Part shown: positions 18,239-26,770 of the stretch, piece after piece
Layout: the number at the start of each line of letters is the position of its first letter
Numbering within the stretch: the first letter of the stretch is position 1
Source: Pseudorhodoplanes sinuspersici
Lineage (GTDB): Bacteria; Pseudomonadota; Alphaproteobacteria; Rhizobiales; Xanthobacteraceae
Direction: 5' to 3'
DNA: 64,000 nt
Assembly (NCBI RefSeq): GCF_002119765.1
Contig: NZ_CP021112.1
Span: forward strand, 186,001-250,000
The notes under the pieces: generated by a model
Told to the model about the DNA's origin: nothing
The model's input: only the letters and a program-made list of their open reading frames with translations
Database searches by the model: none
Translations under genes and position numbers: made by a program

Positions 18239-19096
18239 TTGCCCGGCGCAGCATCTAAGAAGATAATTCTGCCTTCATCGGTCTCACGCGATGTTCTTGC
18301 CGAGCGGCTACGCAAGCGTCTCCGCCATGTTACAGTGCCGCGCAACTTTTCGCGCATGCACCCGACTATAGAGACGCTGCTCCGGAAAGATGAAAAGCTA
18401 CGCCAGGAAGCTGCAAATTCGGCATTTCAATTTTCCTGGAAGCAGCCGAAGTTCGATACTCCTTTTGAGCGTCGTCTCTTACTCCTCAACGGCCTATTCC
18501 TCGGATTTGCAAAGGTGGGAGGAAATGGATGGGTACGGGGTCATGACGCGCGGGAGCTCGCCATATACATGGGCGATGCGAGCGTTAGCTTTGAGCTCGA
18601 CGCCCCCAGCCAGAGCCGGACCAGACGGCACCTCGCGCCCAATGAGGATCGTACGCTATGCCTATGTCTCTCCACCGCGCACAGCGCTCCGCCTGGCATC
18701 TCGTTCTCGTGGCGCGACGAGGAAGGACGCACACTCGAGCAGCAACTCACAGAAATCATAATAGGCATGGCAGTTGCGGGCGAGCATCTGCATCGCAAAT
18801 GGCTCGAACAACAAGCCGCCTGGCGACGAAAGCAAAAGGAAGAGGCGGAGCTCGAAGCGCAACGACGCAAAGCGGATGAAGACAGACGCGAGCGCGAACG
18901 TATCGCCGCCTTGGAAAAAGCCAAGCGCGACGCCCTACACCGCGACGCGAAAGCTTGGCGAGAAGCCGCCGATATACGGGCGTATGTGGAAGCCGTTCGC
19001 CGGGCTGCAGACGCGCCTGATTTGATTGAGAGCTGGGCGAATTGGGCCCTACTGGAGGCGGACAAACTCGACCCATCGCGTCCGGCTGCGCCCTAG
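18239..19096 (+). CDS. Hypothetical protein with charged coiled-coil tail
   Basis: 285 residues from a TTG start at 18239 with no clear ribosome binding site, so the N-terminus is uncertain; an internal ATG at 18356 precedes the conserved-looking core. Residues 45-170 are globular (TPFERRLLLLNGLFLGFAKV is the most distinctive stretch). Residues about 185-240 form a highly charged coiled coil rich in Lys, Arg and Glu, followed by a short helical C-terminus. I do not recognise a function; it resembles the C-terminal part of proteins that normally carry an N-terminal helix-turn-helix, so it may be truncated. It sits just left of the repeat-bordered segment. Confidence 0.55.
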   Translation: MPGAASKKIILPSSVSRDVLAERLRKRLRHVTVPRNFSRMHPTIETLLRKDEKLRQEAANSAFQFSWKQPKFDTPFERRLLLLNGLFLGFAKVGGNGWVRGHDARELAIYMGDASVSFELDAPSQSRTRRHLAPNEDRTLCLCLSTAHSAPPGISFSWRDEEGRTLEQQLTEIIIGMAVAGEHLHRKWLEQQAAWRRKQKEEAELEAQRRKADEDRRERERIAALEKAKRDALHRDAKAWREAADIRAYVEAVRRAADAPDLIESWANWALLEADKLDPSRPAAP

Positions 19097-19236
19097 CGGT
19101 ATGAAAGTTGGGCCAGTAGGCGAAAAAAAGACCGACTTAAGCCTGCGCTGAGAATGGTCGATAGAGAGTATCCTCTCGTCCTTGGATGTGAACGAGTCTC
19201 TCGCCGTCATCACAGCACTCAAACGCTAACCATGTG

Positions 19237-19325
19237 TGATTCGAACCCGTCTCTTGTAAGTAATCGCGAAAAAGACCGGAAAAGGATTTTCGGAGGCCAG
19301 AGACTAACCGCCGAATAGCGCCAGC
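19237..19325 (-). repeat. Dispersed repeat copy A with T-arm-like GATTCGAACC edge
   Basis: This stretch begins with the tRNA T-loop-like GATTCGAACC and matches 26771-26853 over most of its length. Shared blocks are GGAAAAGGATTTT, CCAGAGACT and AAGCGCC/TAGCGCC in the same order and spacing. It is in the same orientation as copy B, 7.5 kb away. No coding potential is visible. Assigned to the minus strand because the tRNA-like sense reads on that strand. Confidence 0.6.
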
Positions 19326-19336
19326 TTCCTATGCGT

Positions 19337-19368
19337 GGTGGACTTGCCAGGACTCGAACCTGTCTCCA
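19337..19368 (-). repeat. Degenerate tRNA 3'-end fragment
   Basis: Read on the minus strand this ends in a T-arm CAGG-TTCGAGT-CCTG followed by an acceptor-like strand and CCA. One T-stem pair is broken and no D-arm or 5' acceptor strand follows, so it is not a functional tRNA. It resembles the better preserved fragment at 26964-27009 and probably marks an old integration site or duplicated tRNA end. Confidence 0.55.
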
Positions 19369-19599
19369 TCTCATGATGGAACGCGTCGACTGGAAACACG
19401 CGAACCTAGAAAGCGACTAAGGCATTTATCAGGAGCTTATCGAGAGTCCTCGGGGGTCGCGGACACGCATCCCCGTTGCGTAGACGTCAAAGACCACGCC
19501 GTAAGATGACGTTGACGACGCGACAGCCAGTGAACTGCGCTGCTTGGCTGGTTTTCGACCGGCTGTCAAAATGGAGACCTTGCTATTTAAGCGCGACGG

Positions 19600-20541
19600 C
19601 TAGAAGCGCTTGGTCGACAGCACGTCGAAGGTCTTTGCAATCGTATCGACAGATTTGTCGTAGGTCGCGAGCGCCAGCGAAGCGATCAGCGCATCGACAA
19701 CTGCAAGCTGCGCGATCCGGCTGGTCATCGCCTCGGTGCGGAACTGCGTCTCCTTTGCCATCGTGTGGAGAACGATATCGGCATGGCTCAGCAGCGGCGC
19801 CTTGCCGTAATTGGTGATGCAGATCGTGGTCGCGCCGGCCTGTTTGGCGAGCCGCGTCGCCGTCACGGTTTCGATCGTGCTGCCGGAATGCGAGATGGTG
19901 ATGGTCGCAACATCGCGCCCGGTCAGCGATGCGCTGATCGCCTGGACATGCGAATCGATCACGACTTTCGTTTCGATACCGATTCGCATCAGTCGGTAAT
20001 TGGTATCCTCCGCGACCGGCGCCGCGCTGCCGACGCCGTAGACCTCGACCCGCCGTGCCTTGACGATGGCCTTCACCGCCCTCGCCATCTGCGCGGTATC
20101 GAGAACTTTGAGCGTATCCTGCAGCGCCTGGATATCGCTGGCGAAGATTTTCTCCAGAACCGCGCGAGTCTCGTCGCCGCGATTCAGGTCCTCATGGATG
20201 AACTGAACCGGCTGAACCAGGTCGCGCGCCAAGGCGATCTTGATCTGCTGAAATCCGCGCGCGCCAAGCTGCTGGCACAGCCCAACCACGCTGCCTTCGC
20301 TCGATCGCGTCTTCTCGGCGACCTCGGTCACCGACATGTGCACAACGTCGCCGGCATTCGCGAGAATGAAGTCAGCAATGCGCTGCGCTGTTGGCGACAA
20401 TCTCGCGCGCATCGCAGAAAGGCGTCCAACAACGCCAGTAAGCGCGTCCGCCTGCAATCCATTCGTTTCCGAGGCCCTGTTCGGATTCACCCCTTCCGGA
20501 CGAACATTTTTTCGCGGCCGGAACGCCGTCGCCTTTTTCAT
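19600..20541 (-). CDS. MurR/RpiR family transcriptional regulator
   Basis: 313 residues with an N-terminal RpiR-type helix-turn-helix at about 40-110 (RIADFILANAGDVVHMSVTE then VAEKTRSSEGSVVGLCQQLG) and a C-terminal SIS sugar-phosphate-binding domain at about 160-290 (VYGVGSAAPVAEDTNYRL; ITISHSGSTIETVTATRLAK; ICITNYGKAPL). Such proteins sense phosphosugars or similar phosphorylated ligands. It overlaps the HAD phosphatase gene by four bases and is divergent from the Ugp-like ABC operon, whose promoter holds two matching palindromes. A basic 35-residue N-terminal extension is unusual but may be read from an early start. Confidence 0.93.
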   Translation of the reverse strand: MKKATAFRPRKNVRPEGVNPNRASETNGLQADALTGVVGRLSAMRARLSPTAQRIADFILANAGDVVHMSVTEVAEKTRSSEGSVVGLCQQLGARGFQQIKIALARDLVQPVQFIHEDLNRGDETRAVLEKIFASDIQALQDTLKVLDTAQMARAVKAIVKARRVEVYGVGSAAPVAEDTNYRLMRIGIETKVVIDSHVQAISASLTGRDVATITISHSGSTIETVTATRLAKQAGATTICITNYGKAPLLSHADIVLHTMAKETQFRTEAMTSRIAQLAVVDALIASLALATYDKSVDTIAKTFDVLSTKRF

Positions 20542-21299
20542 ATTGCCGCCTGCATGGCTTGTTGAGGAGTGATCTCACGATAGCCGTCGATATCATCCAC
20601 TCCCAACATGGCGCCCGGATGAACACGCACGAACCGCAAGCCCATTCGCCGCGCACCGGCACCGTCGGTGTCCGGATTGTCGCCAATCACGACGCCCTGA
20701 TCGCTGGCGATCCCGAGCAGATCCAGCCCCTTCAGAAACAGCGTCGGCTCCGGCTTACCGATGACGCGATAAGACAGCGGACCGGTGCAGGCCAGCAAGG
20801 CCGACAGCAATGCTCCGGTTTCCGGAACGATCTCACCGGCAAGACCGGGATGCGTGTGATCCGGATTCGAGACAATGAGTCTTGCGCCGGCCCGTATCGC
20901 GTTGGCGGCCTTTGCAAGTCGCCCATAGGTGAAACGCTGATCACGCGCGAGAACGACGATATCCGGGCGGCCCTCGCTGAGCCGAAGGCCGATGCCGCGC
21001 GCATAACGATTCAACGCGACGCTGCCGATCAGCATCACCCGCGCTTCCGGTTCCTCCTTCATGATGCAATCCAGTGTCGTCGTCCCGGCCAATACAATGC
21101 GCTCTTCCGGCACCATCAGCTTCGCCGCGCGCAAGCGGCGCGACAATTGCGCAGGCGTATGCTCCGCATCGTTCGAGACGATGACAAAGCGCCGCTCCAA
21201 TCGTTCGATGAGTTGCACGGCGCCGGGCAGCGCCTTTGCGCCGCTCATCAGCGTGCCATCGAGATCGACCAGATAACCAATTTTTCTATGCGCGCTCAT
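20538..21299 (-). CDS. HAD-IIA family phosphatase (NagD/phosphoglycolate or glycerol-phosphate phosphatase-like)
   Basis: About 253 residues from the ATG at 21299; the frame is open to 21392 but the conserved domain begins here. HAD motif I is DLDGTLMSG near residue 11, motif II is IVSNDAEHTP near 40, the motif with lysine is GKPEPTLFLKGLDLL near 180 and motif III is VIGDNPDTDGAGARRMGL near 207. This subclass dephosphorylates small phosphates such as glycerol 3-phosphate, phosphoglycolate or nucleotides. Coupling to an RpiR regulator and proximity to a phosphodiesterase suggest glycerol phosphate or another phosphopolyol. Confidence 0.88.
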   Translation of the reverse strand: MSAHRKIGYLVDLDGTLMSGAKALPGAVQLIERLERRFVIVSNDAEHTPAQLSRRLRAAKLMVPEERIVLAGTTTLDCIMKEEPEARVMLIGSVALNRYARGIGLRLSEGRPDIVVLARDQRFTYGRLAKAANAIRAGARLIVSNPDHTHPGLAGEIVPETGALLSALLACTGPLSYRVIGKPEPTLFLKGLDLLGIASDQGVVIGDNPDTDGAGARRMGLRFVRVHPGAMLGVDDIDGYREITPQQAMQAAI

Positions 21300-21342
21300 G
21301 CCGGCGATTCCAAAGCGTCTCGCATCCTTCGTAATCGTATTC

Positions 21343-21355
21343 TGAGATATTCTCA
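21343..21355. promoter_or_regulatory. Candidate RpiR operator, copy 1 (TGAGA-TAT-TCTCA)
   Basis: A perfect 13-base palindrome, TGAGATATTCTCA, in the divergent promoter between the HAD/RpiR operon and the ABC operon. A near copy lies 32 bases away, centre to centre, at 21375-21387, about three helical turns, as expected for a dimeric or tetrameric regulator bound on one DNA face. Confidence 0.5.
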
Positions 21356-21374
21356 ACATCATAAACAAAAATAT

Positions 21375-21387
21375 TGAGATAGTTTCA
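21375..21387. promoter_or_regulatory. Candidate RpiR operator, copy 2 (TGAGA-TAG-TTTCA)
   Basis: TGAGATAGTTTCA matches copy 1 at 11 of 13 positions, with one arm position changed. It lies 60 bases before the ATPase start codon and 76 bases from the HAD start, so either operon could be controlled. Confidence 0.45.
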
Positions 21388-21446
21388 TCCAACTGTCACA
21401 GAGCGCTGTTTAGGTGTGCGGGCTTGCAAAGGGGAGATCGCGAGCG

Positions 21447-22598
21447 ATGGCTGCCCTCAGCATTCGCCAGGCCCATAAATCATTCGGTCCAACGGCCGCA
21501 GTCCACGACTTTTCGCTGGACGTCGGCGATGGCGAATTCGTCACGCTGCTCGGCCCATCCGGCTGCGGCAAGTCGACATTGCTGCGCCTGATCGCGGGCC
21601 TTGAGACGCTTTCGTCCGGCGAGATCCTGCTGCAGGAGCGTGCGATCCACGACCTCGCGCCGTCGCAGCGCAATATCGCGATGGTGTTTCAGTCCTACGC
21701 GCTTTACCCGCACAAGACCGTCGCCGAAAACATCGCGTTTCCGCTTCTGATGCAGGCGCCGCTGCCGCTCCGTATTCCCGGTTTGCGCCGTCTTGTCCCC
21801 GGCTGCGGCGCGCTCGGTCGCCACATGACGGAGAAGGTCGCCAGCGTCGCGCATATGCTGCAGATCGCTCATCTGCTCGCGCGCAAACCGGCGCAGTTGT
21901 CCGGCGGCCAGCGCCAGCGCGTTGCCCTCGCCCGCGCCATGGTGCGCGAGCCGCAATTGTTCCTGATGGACGAGCCGCTCTCCAATCTGGATGCGAAATT
22001 GCGGACATCGACGCGTGCCGAGATCGTCGACCTGCATCGGCGGCTGGGAGCGACATTTATCTATGTCACGCACGATCAGACCGAAGCGATGACGATGTCC
22101 GATCGCATCGTGCTGATGCATGAGGGCCAGATCCAGCAGATCGGAACGCCGCTCGAACTCTACGAGAACCCGAAGAACCTGTTCGTTGCGGAATTCATCG
22201 GCCAGCCAAAGATCAACCTGCTGCCGCTGCAATTTGCGGATGGCATGCAGATCCTTGCGGACCAGATCGTCCGCGGCCTTCCCTCCCAGATCGATGGCAT
22301 GCCGCTGCCTTCGCATAATATCCTTGTCGGGCTACGGCCCGAAGCCTTCACCTTGTGCGACCCGGGCGAGCCCGGAGCCCTGAACGGCAGTATCCATCTC
22401 GTCGAGGCACTCGGCAATGAAACGCATGTCCGGCTGATGCTGCGCACGACCGAGATCATTGTTCGCGTGCCCGCAGCCAGCGCTCGTGGCTTGAAAGCCG
22501 GCCAGCCGCTCGCCATTCGTCCGAACTGGAACAGCGCGCTGGCCTTCGAAGAGAGCGGTCAGCGCGTCAAGGCCGATGCATTGCGAGCCGCCGCATGA
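21447..22598 (+). CDS. ABC transporter ATP-binding protein (UgpC/MalK-like)
   Basis: 383 residues from the ATG at 21447, supported by GGGGAG about 10 bases upstream. Walker A is GPSGCGKSTLLRLIAG, the signature is LSGGQRQRVALARAMVREPQ and Walker B is LFLMDEPLSNLDAKLRTSTR. The C-terminal TOBE/regulatory domain (about 245-383) contains GLRPEAFTL, as in CUT1 sugar and glycerophosphate importers. An insertion between Walker A and the signature, around residues 105-125 (LRIPGLRRLVPGCG), is longer than in typical MalK. It starts a four-gene import operon. Confidence 0.92.
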   Translation: MAALSIRQAHKSFGPTAAVHDFSLDVGDGEFVTLLGPSGCGKSTLLRLIAGLETLSSGEILLQERAIHDLAPSQRNIAMVFQSYALYPHKTVAENIAFPLLMQAPLPLRIPGLRRLVPGCGALGRHMTEKVASVAHMLQIAHLLARKPAQLSGGQRQRVALARAMVREPQLFLMDEPLSNLDAKLRTSTRAEIVDLHRRLGATFIYVTHDQTEAMTMSDRIVLMHEGQIQQIGTPLELYENPKNLFVAEFIGQPKINLLPLQFADGMQILADQIVRGLPSQIDGMPLPSHNILVGLRPEAFTLCDPGEPGALNGSIHLVEALGNETHVRLMLRTTEIIVRVPAASARGLKAGQPLAIRPNWNSALAFEESGQRVKADALRAAA

Positions 22599-23524
22599 CG
22601 ACGACGAGCACCATAGCCCTCTCGACGTCGAACGCGCAGACGAAGCGCGAGACATCCGTCCCTCTCATCGCGAGCCCGTTCTATCTTGCCCCGGCCTTCA
22701 TCCTGCTGGCCGTCTTCTTCCTGCTGCCCGCGGCGGCTACCATCGTCATCAGCTTCACCGACTGGTCATTGAGCGGCAAGCCCGTGTCTTTCGTCGGCCT
22801 GCAGACCTATCGCGAATTGCTGACCAGCGACGATTTCCAGATATCGCTGCTGAACACCCTGAAGCTCAATCTCTTCGTCATTCCGACATCGTTCATTGTC
22901 GCGTTGCTGCTGGCGCTGGCGATCCACAATTCGGCGAAGGCCGCGCCGTTCTGGCAGACCGTCTACTTCCTGCCGGTCACGACCACCCTCGTGGCGATGG
23001 CCTTCGTCTGGCAATGGGTGCTGCATCCGGAAATCGGCGTCGTCGCCTGGGTTCTGACGCATCTCGGATTTTCGCCGATCAACTGGCTGAACGACCGCAG
23101 TCTCGTTCTTTATACCATCGGCTTCATCAGCCTGTGGCAATTGGTCGGCTATTACACGGTTCTGTTTCTCGCCGGACTCATGGCCATTCCCCGCTCGCTC
23201 TATGAGGCAGCGGAAGTCGACGGCGCGCGGCGCAGCTTCGACCGTTTCCTGCATGTAACGTGGCCAATGCTGGGGCCGACGGCTCTGTTCGTCTTCATCA
23301 TCACCGTCATCAAATCGTTCCAGATTTTCGACGTGGTCCGTGCTCTCACCCGCGGCGGCCCCAACAAGGCCAGCGAAATCATCCTGCACACACTGTATCA
23401 GGAAGGCTTTGTGTTCTTCCGCATGGGCCGCGCGGCTGCAATTGCGACCCTGTTCTTCCTGGTGATGCTCGCCCTCACCCTCTGGCAGATGCGGCTGCTC
23501 GATCGCCGCGTCCATTACGGGTGA
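22595..23524 (+). CDS. ABC transporter permease (UgpA/MalF-like)
   Basis: 309 residues with six predicted transmembrane helices. The EAA loop is EAAEVDGARRSFDRFLHVTW near residue 207, the contact site for the ATPase in CUT1 importers. The N-terminus FYLAPAFILLAVFFLLPAAATIVISFTDW is typical of UgpA. It overlaps the ATPase gene by four bases and is followed five bases later by the second permease. Confidence 0.93.
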   Translation: MTTTSTIALSTSNAQTKRETSVPLIASPFYLAPAFILLAVFFLLPAAATIVISFTDWSLSGKPVSFVGLQTYRELLTSDDFQISLLNTLKLNLFVIPTSFIVALLLALAIHNSAKAAPFWQTVYFLPVTTTLVAMAFVWQWVLHPEIGVVAWVLTHLGFSPINWLNDRSLVLYTIGFISLWQLVGYYTVLFLAGLMAIPRSLYEAAEVDGARRSFDRFLHVTWPMLGPTALFVFIITVIKSFQIFDVVRALTRGGPNKASEIILHTLYQEGFVFFRMGRAAAIATLFFLVMLALTLWQMRLLDRRVHYG

Positions 23525-23529
23525 CATCG

Positions 23530-24348
23530 ATGCGCCTGCACACGCTTCTTATCAATCTCGCCCTCGCAGCTGGCGCAATCGTAATGCTGCTGCCCTTTGC
23601 CTGGATGCTCAGCCTGTCGGTCAAGGACGAGTCCGATATCTTCACCTCCGATCTTCGGTTTTTTCCGACCGACTGGGACTTCGCCAATTATCTGGAAGCC
23701 ATCACCACCGGACATATCGGCACATTCCTGATCAATGGCGCCATTGTCACGCTGTTCATTCTGGTTCTGCAGATTCTGACGATCGTTCCGGCCGCCTATG
23801 TGCTGGCGCGCAAGCAATTCCGCCTGCGGCCGCTCTTGTTCTCGCTGGTGCTAGCGGTACTGCTGATCCCGCCGCAGGTCACCGCCATTCCGGTCTATCT
23901 GATGATCGCGAAGGCCGGCCTGATCGACAGCTACGCCGCGCTGATCGTGCCTTTCGCGACCAGCGCCTTCGGCATTTTTCTGCTGCATCAAGGCTTCCGG
24001 ACACTGCCGCAGGATCTGATCGACGCGGCACGCATGGACGGCGCCGGCGAGTTTTACGCGTTGTGGACGATCCTCGTTCCGCAACTCCTGCCGATGATCG
24101 CGGCCTTCGGCGTGTTCTCCGTCGTCGTACACTGGAACGATTTCTTCTGGCCGCTTCTCGTCATCACGCGCATCGAAAACGCCACGCCGCCGCTCGGCAT
24201 TTCGATCTTTGCCTCCGATGAGGGCGGCAACGATGTCGGCCCAATGATGGCGTCGGCCACGCTCATCGTCATGCCGCTGATGTTCGCATTCCTGATCGCG
24301 CGTCGCCGCTTCATCGAAGGCGTCACGCTGTCGGGCATCAAGGGTTGA
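23530..24348 (+). CDS. ABC transporter permease (UgpE/MalG-like)
   Basis: 272 residues from the ATG at 23530. Six hydrophobic segments and the EAA loop (IDAARMDGAGEFYALWTILVPQ near residue 162) identify the second CUT1 permease. The phrase LSVKDESDIFTSDLRFFPTDW near residue 28 is typical of UgpE-like proteins. The reading frame is open upstream inside ugpA-like sequence, but the start here follows that gene's stop and matches family length. Confidence 0.92.
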   Translation: MRLHTLLINLALAAGAIVMLLPFAWMLSLSVKDESDIFTSDLRFFPTDWDFANYLEAITTGHIGTFLINGAIVTLFILVLQILTIVPAAYVLARKQFRLRPLLFSLVLAVLLIPPQVTAIPVYLMIAKAGLIDSYAALIVPFATSAFGIFLLHQGFRTLPQDLIDAARMDGAGEFYALWTILVPQLLPMIAAFGVFSVVVHWNDFFWPLLVITRIENATPPLGISIFASDEGGNDVGPMMASATLIVMPLMFAFLIARRRFIEGVTLSGIKG

Positions 24349-24387
24349 AAGCCCAACGCCTGTCCCCCACCATTCCGGAGAACTGAT

Positions 24388-25644
24388 ATGAATATATTGT
24401 CGAAAAGTCTGATCGGCCTGGCCCTGTCGGGCTGCGTCGTCACGCCACTCGCCGCGCAGCCGGTCGAGATCACGCTGGCGCATCCCTATGGCAAGATCTT
24501 CCGCCCGATTCACGAACAGATCATAGCGGAATTCAACAAGGTCCATCCCGACGTCAAGGTCGTGATCGAGGCGCCACAGCCCGACTACGAGCAGCTCGTG
24601 CAGCGCACGTTGTCCGGCATCTCACAGAAGAATGCGCCGGTCATCTCGTTCCAGGGTGTCAATCAGGTCCGGCAATTCGTCGATGCGAAACAGGCTGTCG
24701 ATCTCAGCCCATTCGTGAAGGACGATCCGCGCTGGAAGGACAAGGGTTACTATCAGCAAATGATGGCGCTCGGCCGCTTCGGCGATCGGCAGATGGCCAT
24801 CCCGTTCGCGATCTCAACGCCGATCATGTATTTCAATGCCGACCTGTTCCGCAAAGCCGGACTTGATCCAAACAATCCGCCGAAGACCTGGCCCGAAGTC
24901 ATCGCCGCGGCGAAGAAGATTCAAAGTACGGTGCCGAATGCCACCGGCCTGTTCTACGACTACCAGATCACCGGCAATTGGGGCTTCCAGGTCCTCGTCT
25001 ATTCGGAGGGCGGCAGCATGATGTCGGCTGACGAAACCGATGTCGCCTTCGACAAGGAGCCGGGACTACGCGCGGCGAAGCTGCTGCGGTCCTTCGTCGA
25101 CGAAGGCGTGATGAAGGATTGGAATCGTGCGCAGGGCGAGCAAGCCTTCATCGCCGGCAATGTCGGCTTCTATTTCTCGTCGACGTCATGGCTGAAGGGC
25201 GTCGAGGACAAAGCCCGCTTCGATATGCGCACGGCTTTCTATCCGGAAAGCTCCACTGGTCAGCGGCGCCTGCCCTCGGGTGGCAATGCCGCCGTGATCA
25301 TCACCGACGATCCGAAGAAGGCGAAGGCAGCCTATGAATATGCCATGTTCGCGGCCGGCCCGATCGGCACCGAGATCATGGTGAAGGGTTCGGGCTATAT
25401 GCCGATGCACGAAGAAGGCACCGCCCGCCTGGCGAAGTTCTATGCCGAGAACCCGAACTTCAAGACCTCGGTCGAGCAGGTGCCTTTCATCTTCACCTGG
25501 TATGCATTCCCCGGCCAGAACACGCTGAAGATCATCGATGTCATCAAGGACAATCTCCAGTCGATCGTCTCCAAACAGGCAACGCCGGAAGCAGCATTGA
25601 AGAACGCCGCCGATCAGGTGAAGAAGCTCACCCACGGCAGCTGA
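24388..25644 (+). CDS. ABC transporter extracellular solute-binding protein (UgpB-like)
   Basis: 418 residues with a signal peptide (hydrophobic core LIGLALSGCVVTPLAA, cleavage near AAQ|P) followed by EITLAHPYGK. The family 1 solute-binding fold is supported by FNKVHPDVKVVIEAP near residue 50, FAISTPIMYFNADLFRKAGL near 140 and a late FLINPYIGS-like region replaced by AGPIGTEIMVKGSGYMPMH. The start is preceded by CGGAGAACTG, a good ribosome binding site. As last component of the ugp-like operon it should bind a glycerophosphodiester or sugar in the periplasm. Confidence 0.92.
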   Translation: MNILSKSLIGLALSGCVVTPLAAQPVEITLAHPYGKIFRPIHEQIIAEFNKVHPDVKVVIEAPQPDYEQLVQRTLSGISQKNAPVISFQGVNQVRQFVDAKQAVDLSPFVKDDPRWKDKGYYQQMMALGRFGDRQMAIPFAISTPIMYFNADLFRKAGLDPNNPPKTWPEVIAAAKKIQSTVPNATGLFYDYQITGNWGFQVLVYSEGGSMMSADETDVAFDKEPGLRAAKLLRSFVDEGVMKDWNRAQGEQAFIAGNVGFYFSSTSWLKGVEDKARFDMRTAFYPESSTGQRRLPSGGNAAVIITDDPKKAKAAYEYAMFAAGPIGTEIMVKGSGYMPMHEEGTARLAKFYAENPNFKTSVEQVPFIFTWYAFPGQNTLKIIDVIKDNLQSIVSKQATPEAALKNAADQVKKLTHGS

Positions 25645-25666
25645 TTTTTTCCGACCCGATGTGACA

Positions 25667-25696
25667 GCGGGCCGCGCATATAACGGCGCGGCTCGC
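25667..25696 (+). terminator. Intercistronic GC-rich hairpin
   Basis: An 11-base-pair stem (25667-25677 with 25686-25696, one G-U pair) closes an 8-base AT-rich loop, ATATAACG, in the gap between the binding protein and phosphodiesterase genes. Only ATTT follows it, so it is more likely an mRNA-stabilising or attenuating hairpin that favours the binding protein than a full terminator. Confidence 0.45.
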
Positions 25697-25720
25697 ATTT
25701 CATTGAGACAGAGTGCCATC

Positions 25721-26527
25721 ATGAAGTTCATTCACCTGACCGATCTGCATCTGGTGCCGCCCCGTCAAGCACTGTACGGCCTTGATCCGAACGAACGGCT
25801 GCAGGCCGCGATCGCCGACATCAACACTCATCAGCCGGATGCGGAGTTTGTCCTGATCACCGGCGACCTCACGCATGATGGCGAACCGGCGGCTTATGAG
25901 GCATTGAAAGCCGCGCTCGAACAACTGACGCCGCCGTGTCATCTGCTTCTTGGCAATCATGATATCCGCAGCGCTTTCCGGCAAACTTTTCCAGGCGCGC
26001 CGGTCGACAAAAACGGATTTGTTCAGAGCGTGGTTGCGACGTCGGCCGGGGCGCTGGTGCTGCTCGATACACTGGAAGCGGGGACGCATGAGGGTCATCT
26101 GTGCGCGGATCGCCTGACGTGGCTGGAGCGAACACTTGCGGCCTTAAGCGGCGAGCCGGTGCTACTCGCGTTGCACCATCCGCCCCTCGCCCTGGCGATC
26201 CCCACTATGGACACGCTGGCGCTGAGACAATGCAACGAATTGGCGACGCTGCTCAAACAGCACGGCAACATCCGCCACATGTTTTTCGGCCATGTGCATC
26301 GTCCGGTGCACGGGATGTGGCGCAGCATTCCGTTCTCGACATTACGCGGCCTCAACCACCAGGTGGCGATGCATTCCGATATCCAGACAGGCATTCCCGG
26401 CAGCCAAGAACCACCGGCCTATGCCGTGGTGTCAATCGGTCAGGACTCGATGGTGATCAATGTCCACGACTTTCTCGACGCGAGCCGCCGTTTCGATCTG
26501 TTCGACCGTAACGCCGAACGGGGTTAG
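25721..26527 (+). CDS. Metallophosphoesterase, GpdQ/CpdA-like phosphodiesterase
   Basis: 268 residues from the ATG at 25721. The metallophosphoesterase motifs are all present: TDLHL at 7-11 (D-x-H), GDLTHDG near 48, LLGNHDI near 80, LALHHPP near 154 and FFGHVHRP near 190. This is the class III cyclic nucleotide phosphodiesterase/GpdQ group; GpdQ hydrolyses glycerophosphodiesters to sn-glycerol 3-phosphate and an alcohol. Position at the end of the ugp-like operon supports glycerophosphodiesterase over cAMP turnover. It appears cytosolic (no signal peptide). Confidence 0.9.
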   Translation: MKFIHLTDLHLVPPRQALYGLDPNERLQAAIADINTHQPDAEFVLITGDLTHDGEPAAYEALKAALEQLTPPCHLLLGNHDIRSAFRQTFPGAPVDKNGFVQSVVATSAGALVLLDTLEAGTHEGHLCADRLTWLERTLAALSGEPVLLALHHPPLALAIPTMDTLALRQCNELATLLKQHGNIRHMFFGHVHRPVHGMWRSIPFSTLRGLNHQVAMHSDIQTGIPGSQEPPAYAVVSIGQDSMVINVHDFLDASRRFDLFDRNAERG

Positions 26528-26770
26528 GTCGCAGCGACCTGGCGTCGAACGGCATTCTTATTGTCGTGGCGGGCAGCAACCATCTGACGGCCGGAATTAC
26601 TTGTTGCACCGCCTTTGCTCCAATGCCGCACCGTGAATAATGAGCTCGCCCTTTCAGTGATGGTCAAGCTCGGGATATCCGGATTGAGCGCCGCGCCTGC
26701 GAACACGTGACTCAATACCAAGGATAGTCCGCGACGCGCGCGAATGGCCCGCGTGGCCAGTGCCGCCTAG

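Larger units (their letters stand above)
19097..19599. other. Non-coding region carrying tRNA-like repeat sequence
   Basis: 503 bases between the hypothetical gene and the RpiR gene. It contains the repeat described at 19237-19325, a degenerate tRNA 3'-end-like sequence at 19337-19368 and a small perfect hairpin CCATC-TCAT-GATGG at 19366-19379. No open reading frame with family features was found. Confidence 0.6.

Noticed and set aside
19337-19415. A complete tRNA on the minus strand
   Set aside because: The T-stem has a mismatch and no cloverleaf can be completed; the CCATC/GATGG hairpin next to it has a 4-base loop, not an anticodon loop.
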